NCBI RefSeq assembly: GCF_963675165.1
Contig: NC_087388.1
Span: 2,892,800-2,956,799 of the forward strand
Reading direction: 5' to 3'
Source: Halichondria panicea
Taxonomy: Eukaryota; Porifera; Demospongiae; Suberitida; Halichondriidae
Length of the DNA: 64,000 nt
Shown here one piece after another: positions 57,124 through 64,000 of this stretch; within the stretch, counting starts at the first letter, position 1; each line of letters opens with the position of its first letter. Below the pieces are notes generated by a model. That model saw nothing but the letters and a program-made list of their open reading frames with translations. It was not told where the DNA came from and ran no database searches. The position numbers and the translations under genes are program-made.

Positions 57124-58081
57124 CTAAAATTCCTTGATATGATTTTTCAAATCGAGCACCGAGTTATCTAACTCGTACATTCTTCCTCTCCACTTGAACG
57201 CCATTGGAGCCTCACTCTCCTTAGCACCCTCACTGTACACAAAGAACCGGCTCAATTCAAGAGCCAAACTGGATTTGACTAGACCAACTCCTCCCAAATG
57301 CTCAGGGCCAGTGTGGTACACACGACCACTTTCAGGGAGCATACACAGCTTTTCAGGCTCGAAAGGTACTGAAAGAATGTTTCCAGTCCCACCATATGAC
57401 AACCTTTCAATACTTTCCACTTTTGAAGTGTTCGTAGGTCGTTCAGAAACGTTTTGGCTAAGAGAGTCTTCTAAATTTGTCAGGCCATGATTTTCAAGTA
57501 CATTGGTTGAGTGGATAACTGGTTCTATTTGCCCACATGTCTCTATGTCTTCAATAACGTGGCCATTGTGATCCAACAAGTGTGTGTAGACAATGGGAAG
57601 ATCATCACAACGAATATAGTTAGTCTCTGGACCACAGGGTGATATAAATGGGAATTCATCTTGATATCGACCACTTGTATTAGGCTTTACACGACGGAAA
57701 AAGAAAGCAAGAAACTTCTTATCTGTGACAGAAGGGTCATGATAAAGTTGTATACACTGTTTACGATGTATGTTGGACACACACCTTTAAAGCAGGTAAT
57801 AAAATTTTTTACTTTGGTATCATCCAGAAACAACTGTAAGGAGAAACACACCATGATTATACGTAGATCTCAATCTACACACACATAGTTTAACATGTAC
57901 TTGTGTACTCCTGAGTAGACTACAGTAGATCTATAGTTTATATAATTATCCTCACCTGTCCCTGATGATCTATGAAGTAAAAGTATTCCCTTTTCTTCGA
58001 GGACAGGAACTGGCCTTGCACATAACTAAGTTTTCTACAAAAAGTGGGCCTAAGTAGCAATCTTCTTACATTTGTAAACAT
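57124..58081 (-). CDS. C8orf82: UPF0598 protein C8orf82 homologue
   Basis: Conserved animal protein of unknown function. Exons in reading order: 57956-58081, 57785-57833, 57124-57722; 257 residues (human about 216). The arginine- and leucine-rich N terminus (MFTNVRRLLLRPTF) looks like a mitochondrial presequence. The family core is clear: REYFYFIDHQGQ, LFLDDTKVKNFITCFKD, FFRRVKPNTSGRYQDEFPF, SPCGPETNYIRCDDLPIVYT, VPFEPEKL and GRVYHTGPEHLGGVGLVKSS. The 62-base intron 2 was set by this homology: it joins CFK to DKKFLAFFF with the family's exact spacing. The extra length is an insert of about 45 residues between the HLLD and SYGGTG blocks. The stop is TAG at 57124. Confidence 0.9.
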
Positions 58082-58435
58082 CTTTTCATTTGGAAAAGAG
58101 CATCCCATCTAGAAACCAATCATGAATGTTGGTTTTGATCTTCAATGGCAACTGTGTCAACTCCAAGAACTTCTTTAAACAATTTTGTTGGCTTAGTTAT
58201 ATAGTATGGTACTACAGAGATTTGTGACTAATGTTGCAAATACAAGTTTGGTAATAAAAACACACGTTCAATTGTCGGGATAAACAAAATGCTCATTGTT
58301 TGATAGGCAATTGTTGTGATGCTAAATAAAAACGAGGACATGCACGCATTCAAGCAATCAGTAACTCATTCGTATTTCAGTGCTAGGGAAGAATCAACAA
58401 ACTGATAAAAATACATCTATGTGCTGTAACTTAAA

Positions 58436-61400
58436 TTAATTTCTTCTTTTAAAAAACTTGCTTGGTGAAATGGCTAGGTCTGACCTATCAAAGTTTGGTT
58501 TGAGTTTGCTGAAGAAAGCACTGGCTTTTTTGTCAAGTCCACTCACTCCACTCACTCCAGACGGTTCTGCCGACCTAATTAACGAATTGTACAGAGGAAT
58601 AATAAAAGTGTATAATTAGGTTTTGATATGCATGCATGTACACGCACTCCTGCACACGTCCAGTCCTGTATAATTATTAATTCTGCTTATCAGCAGACTA
58701 GATTTTGTCACGTATTGGATGTGGTTCGACTCTTTCGAACTACACCACAGCATAAGCACAAACTTCTGTGAGAACACTGTTTATCCCACTATACTGACAA
58801 GTTACGCAATCAGCGAGCACTTGTAAGTTACATGTAACTTACTGGTCTTGTTTTTGGTACTCTGTGATTTTGGAGTTGCATTTGGAAATCAAATCTGCAA
58901 CTGTCGACTGTAGGATCATAAAACGCATAAAAATAGAACCTATAAATAAGACACATAAACTGCACAACTAACCAGGCAACGAAAATACGTATAGCGTGTA
59001 ATTTGTGTAGGGTAAAAATTCCGTTATTTTCGTAGGCAAGCTGACCTCAACAAAAAATTTCCCCACGAAAACCTTTAAGCGTAGTTTACCGGAACGCATG
59101 CAAACAGTGCATGTGATGAAGCGAAATCAGCAACCAAATTTTTACTTACAAAAATCACTATGTTCAAGGTAAACACATTTTTATCCCATGAAAACTACTC
59201 GCTAATTTACAATGTACAATGTACATGTATTAAACGCTTAATATGATTTTGTTTGGGATATTAAATAAATACACCTAATCTGCACTACTCACCATTTTGT
59301 CAGGGTTAAGCTCTTTAATGTCTCGCTCAAGACACTCCAGACCAGGCAGAAGAGAAGCGACCAGCAGGTCAACAGAGATAAAGCAACCGGCTATGTTTTT
59401 ATATGCCTCGAGCAATCCATCTATAACATCTCTACGTTTTGTGATGTTGCTGGAGACGTTGTTGGCTTCTGCTATGCTGCCAAGGCGAGGGATGATGACT
59501 GTGGTACACAACGAACAGATATGAATCATTGTGAAGCATAACTACCCCCTAAGCTAATAATGCTCTTCATGTAATAAAAGCAATTAAGTGCACTTATAAC
59601 AATTTAATACTCACATTCATCCCTGAACACGGGGTCAGCTCTGGGTCCAATCTTAGCCAGTGTTTTGAGCACTCCCATTAAGAGCTGGTGGTCAACGTTT
59701 GACAGGTCCTTGGCAACAAAAAGCTCAAACTGCTCGTGAACACGAACTAGGATCTGTGTGTGTGTGTGTGTGTGTACATGTATATAAGGGATACTGTTGG
59801 ATCTCCAAAAGTGGATCCTATCAAAGTGGGCAACCTCACTACGTGTACCCATATAAGGTGGCGACGTAGCGTCATGATCATGTGTGGGTATATTATATAG
59901 ATTGTATGTGCTGTACTGTACACATGTAACACTATAGTGTGTGCAATGCTTCAACATCATTAAACACTAAGTGGTACATGCATGTAATTCACGTACATCT
60001 TTGCTGGTAGCAGTCTCCATGATCGTGCCAAAGCTAGCAATTGTGTCCACTCTCACTGAACTGTACAGGTACAATAATTATGAGCAACCAGTTATGAGAC
60101 ATGATAATAATACACTGTCTAACAATACTAATGGAGGACACACTACTGTATGCGTAATGATGCAGACAATAAGTGCTCACATTTCCGAGTCTCTTGCTAG
60201 CTTGGTCAACTGGGGCATCACAGTCTTCATCATCAGTGACTCTTCCATCCCTCGCACCATCACCTGATCAAGGCCAATTTAATACAGTTCCACACATACA
60301 ATAATACACGTACATGTACTTAATTCCACACACATTATACATGTAAGCAGGTAGTCAAATGTACATGTACAAGTGGTGTAGCTCAAATCAATATTAATAT
60401 GGACCTTCAAAAGTGGACCCTCTTAAAGTGGGCAACCTCACTACAGGTATCAATTAGTGTTGCTTATTAATCGCTTGAGGTTGATACTCCTAAATGAAAT
60501 GTTGCTAGCCCCATTAGATACAATGTACTAAGAACGCAAATACAAAATCGTGTACCCCATATAAGGTGGCGACGTAGCGGCGAACTTGGAAGGATGAGTG
60601 AGTGGCCAGCTCCTGCAACACTCCTAAAACAATGATGTGCAATTTCCGATCTCTCTTGAGCTCTGAAAGAGATGCGGCGAGGCTGTCCACTGGAGCAAAG
60701 TATAGAGCCATGTCTACTACGATGCTACGCAGGTAGCCACAGAGCAACTTCTCATCCTGTCAAGTGTATACAAGTACATGTATGTGAATGTGCGCAACAA
60801 CAAGTTGTGAACATGTACACCAATCCACAGCCTAGCATAACTACACTGTACAATGTACATTTAATGACACATTTGATCATGGGTAAGTACACATACATGA
60901 CTTATACATGTACAATGTACGTCTGTCAGATGATTGAGCATTTATTTTTACTACACCAATATCTTTTTTGTACGTGTAAGTTGAATTTTCAACATGGCAT
61001 TAAAACACATGTACACTGTACCTTTGTGAACGTAGCCAGTACTCCTGCAAGGTAGGCCACCAGTACTGGAGTCGTGACCTTTGTGGAACCTTCGGCCAGA
61101 GCTTTTCCAGCATTTTGGGGTAGCTTTAGACACACCTCAAAGAATGGTATGATCTGTGGGTTACATTGTACATGTATGTCATTTGAAATCATTGTTGTGG
61201 CCCAGTAGCTAATAACAACAGCCTGAACTACATGTTGTATATATGGATTTAGCAATAACTCTGCCAGCTATACATACTAGTACTAGGAACCATTTAAATT
61301 TCCCGAGCACAACTACGACGTGGTGCCCGTGTGCATTTATGCTACAATGAATAAAGGTACATCATGTGGCAATTCACAACATTATGAGGGCAGAACACAT

Positions 61401-63924
61401 TAATTGTGTGAGCTTGAATTAAACAATCCATTTTAGTATTTAATTGTGCCTCACCACAGCATGTGTGTAAGTGTGCCCCAAGTAGATGCAGTAGTTGGAG
61501 AGGAGGAGGATGAGTCTGTGGACCAGCTCAGGCTGTTCAAACCCCAGGGCCACAAGCACTCTCACCAGCTTGTTCAGACTGTTCAGTGCACACGTAAGAT
61601 GTATGCGTGTGATGTGGATCGAGTGTTGAATTACGGGGTAATGCAGTACCAAGTCAATTTTTTTTGGCCTAGGCTTACGTATGTTACCTGTGGCTTCTGC
61701 TTGCCCCTCGAGGTAGCCTTTATTAGGGGGGGTTACTTTATACACAAAGCTGCGCACCCAAACGCACTTTAGGAATATGTAGTCTAAGAGTATAGATTGC
61801 ACTTACAACTCATTCTGGAACCACTCTAAACTGGTCCATGGCTTGTAAGTTGCACTGCTGACCTCCTTCTGAAAAGCAGCCACTAATACTGTCAGCTTGC
61901 TGCTATCTCCAATGATGACCTCAATGTCTAATAGCGGAGAACTAGGTTTGGGGAACGTCACTGCAAAGAATAGATGCGGTGTAAAAGAATTTAGATGATA
62001 ATGCAAAAATAAGCAAATTCATAGAAAATGGAAAAGATGGTGGTGTCAAGAATGGGTATGGAGATGGTAACAAGAATACCCTTTTTATTGGGATCACTTG
62101 ACCATACATGTACATCTCGTGGACCCAATAAGGGTGTTCTAGTAACACACACATGTATACACACAGACAATGTGGGTACAGTATACATGAATGTAGGTAT
62201 TAAGGATATGGGTGATCTCACTGGACATAGCTACAGTAGGTAGAGTGTGTACATCTTTACATACAGTACGTCTAATAGAGAGTTACTATATGTACCTTTC
62301 TGAGTGCTCTCCTCACTCTCTGAAAGGGTGTCACGGTAAGGACCTGCAAAAAGAAACAATGTACATTTAGCTACATGGTATTCGTACAGTATCTAAGTGT
62401 ACATAATGCATGTACACCAAGAGCTCTTCTGGCATACATGCATGATAATTATGCTGGGGGAAATCGATGGTCAATCTTTATCGGCGTGCTCATACAGTAC
62501 ACATGTACATGTACCTTGTACAACAAAAGTCAATTGAGTCAAAGAAGGTGGGAACATGGCTAATGTTTTACACTGCTCTATATTAATAGTACCATACGCC
62601 TTTATACTCCAGATCGTACTACAAGTGACAATTGAGAAGTACCCAACTTACAATGTACACTGTACATGGATAGTGAGCAAATTTATACGAGAAGTACACT
62701 GTACACACCTACATGTATAACTTACAATGTACACATGCAGTGAAGGGCACTATGCAACACTTCTGGTCCAGGATTACGATATACGTACATGCATCAGGGT
62801 TTCATCTAGGATGAAAAGTTGGGGGGGAATTTCGGTGCACGTAAGCGGCTGATGTTGTACTAATAATAACGATGGTGTCATAAAAATTATGTACTAATGA
62901 GATTGTACTAATGTGACAATGTACAACATTTGGGGGAGGGGGGGGGAAGAAGCTGAGCATTTTGGGGGAGAAGGTTCACCCCTGCCACCCTCACTAGATG
63001 AAACCCTGTGCTTGTATAGTGTTCAGTATGTACTGTTACTGCATAGTAATACCTGACAGGAGTATTGTGGCTAGGTGCCAGGGAATGAGATGGGTAAGGG
63101 TGAGGATGTGATGCTGGGACTGCTCCACGGCTCCACTGTCACCATCAGACCGATTCACTTGCTGCACGTGTGGGGTCGTTTGAATATCAGTTAGTATCAG
63201 AGCATAGATAATAGAGCATAGAAATATTGTTCACAGGTTTCATCACTTGCTGACATCCAGTCTAGATCTTTAGTAGTGCAGCCATACATTCGAACAAAGC
63301 AGCATAAATGGAGACTAGCTTGTCTCTATTATCCATGGTCAGAGCTAGGCAATGTTCGTGCATGTTACCCAAAGCCTCACAAGTAAAACTATATACACGT
63401 ACATGTACATGCATGTACATACATGTATACATCAACCGACCTTGACACATGTAAGCAGCTGGTGTAGGAAGTAGGAGAGCATCTCTTTCTCCAGAGTTCC
63501 CAGCTCAAAAGCCCATGCAGCTAGGGCCGGCAGCAACACCGAGTACGTTGTGGACACTACAAGTTGAGAGCGATCGGTGATAGCTTTGAGGAGAAGCTCC
63601 CAGCAAGAGCTGAACTTTGCCTCATCGTCTGTGAAAGCCACGATGATTCCTAGTGATCGTGCCACAGCTTGACGGACACTCTCGGCTGGGTCCTCCGATA
63701 GCATCTGTTTAAGCATGGAGAGAACTAGAGAACCTCGCAGCTCAGCCTGTGTGTGTGTGTGACAAGGATAGGGGTGGAAGATATGAATAGCTGCATATGC
63801 GTGGGCGGGTGGGTTGCGAACGCTATATATGAATAATTATATTGATACTCACTGGAATGTAAGGTGCCAAGACCCCACAGGACTCGGCTACTAGTAGTCT
63901 TCTCTCAGAGTATTTGTCATTTAT
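58436..63924 (-). CDS. RELCH: RAB11-binding protein RELCH (LisH, coiled coil and HEAT), 3' part
   Basis: Endosomal protein that tethers recycling endosomes to the trans-Golgi and aids cholesterol transfer. The gene runs off the right edge. Exons seen, in reading order: 63853-63924, 63441-63746, 63053-63161, 62296-62343, 61807-61960, 61455-61578, 61022-61153, 60556-60756, 60181-60263, 59997-60051, 59615-59753, 59293-59498, 58843-58907, 58436-58574; 610 residues remain, with a closing frame. The HEAT region is conserved: ERRLLVAESCGVLAPYIP, SEDPAESVRQAVARSLGIIV, VDTIASFGTIMETAT, GPRADPVFRDEFIIPRLG, EAYKNIAGCFISVDLL and PGLECLERDIKEL. The C terminus ends SPSKFFKRRN. The N-terminal LisH and coiled-coil exons lie beyond 64000. 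A junction copy in intron 10 duplicates the end of the exon at 60556. Confidence 0.92.
58589..58842. other. RELCH intron with a solo internal block of the 52151-type element
   Basis: Near 58715-58790 GATGTGGTTCGACTCTTTCG and AACTACACCACAGCATAAGC match the inside of the element at 52151-52618, without its ends. Nothing else is seen. Confidence 0.5.
59755..59774. repeat. (TG)n microsatellite
   Basis: About ten TG dinucleotides directly upstream, on the minus strand, of the RELCH exon 59615-59753; it forms the CACACACACAG of that acceptor. Confidence 0.9.
59790..59876. repeat. Copy of a RELCH exon end plus intron start
   Basis: On the minus strand this reads CGCTACGTCGCCACCTTATA, TGGGTACACG, then TAGTGAGGTTGCCCACTTT and a GGATCCACTTTTGGAG block. 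The first part equals the last codons and donor of the RELCH exon 60556-60756. The second matches sequence at about 60405-60455 in the following intron. About 100 intervening bases are absent here. Confidence 0.8.
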
Positions 63925-64000
63925 CTGTAGTTAAATAAAGCATAACACGCATAAGCTGTGCATAGAGTGCTAGAAAACACATTGCTTCTGACAACACACA

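Noticed and set aside
57714-57780. Reading through C8orf82 intron 2 as coding
   Set aside because: The extra residues break the family's fixed spacing between CFK and the FFxRxxPN block; GT and AG borders give a normal short intron.
62820-62998. G-rich tracts as G-quadruplex or CRISPR-like repeat
   Set aside because: The runs are irregular and intronic with no repeated spacer structure; CRISPR arrays are not expected here.
63262-63450. Minus-strand open frame that could be another RELCH exon
   Set aside because: It lacks a GT donor in frame, and joining the exons on either side directly gives ungapped similarity to RELCH.

Overview
The window is eukaryotic and animal. The genes are intron-rich, with many introns of only about 50 to 500 bases and GT-AG borders. 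Orthologues of MARCHF6, WDR88, KATNB1, LENG1, SSR1, SLC6, CTU2, C8orf82 and RELCH can be read through their splice junctions. Genes sit a few hundred bases apart, introns hold many short inverted-repeat elements, and the palindrome TACATGTA recurs throughout. This best fits a compact early-branching animal genome, most likely a sponge; the species is an inference.

Layout. Bases 1-7700 are gene-poor: possible zinc-finger exons, a non-LTR reverse transcriptase tail, a decayed HECT ubiquitin-ligase end, a decayed integrase (rve) gene, two isolated ankyrin-like fragments, and three near-identical tRNA-Pro(UGG) genes inside duplicated and inverted units around a fold-back element. Bases 7924-21615 carry a 29-exon MARCHF6/Doa10-type ER ubiquitin ligase (+). 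One of its introns holds an unrelated broken intronless gene and a DDE transposase tail; other introns hold four to five MITEs. Bases 21832-27346 carry WDR88 (-), with an intronless MIF4G gene (+) inside an intron. A small two-membrane-segment protein (-, 27998-28516) is divergent from katanin p80 KATNB1 (+, 28862-33670). Then come a 3.5-kb repeat-containing spacer, LENG1 (-), SSR1/TRAP-alpha (+), an SLC6 transporter (-), two convergent paralogous secreted or membrane proteins of unknown function (47758-50268), CTU2 (+, 50567-55124), a block of fold-back repeats, C8orf82/UPF0598 (-) and the 3' two-thirds of RELCH (-, running off the right edge).

The genes do not form a pathway; they are housekeeping and cell-biological genes (ER-associated degradation, ER translocation, microtubule severing, tRNA thiolation, sterol/endosome traffic, solute transport). 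Exon borders were chosen by reading each splice site; for every full gene model the summed exon lengths return an open frame ending at the stated stop. The less conventional material is the broken WCDG-domain gene in the MARCHF6 intron, the two convergent paralogues that faintly resemble penicillin-binding-fold serine hydrolases without a catalytic SxxK, a set of TA-flanked MITE families that all share CCGTA-type ends, a copied exon/intron junction in RELCH and a hairpin over a CTU2 splice acceptor.
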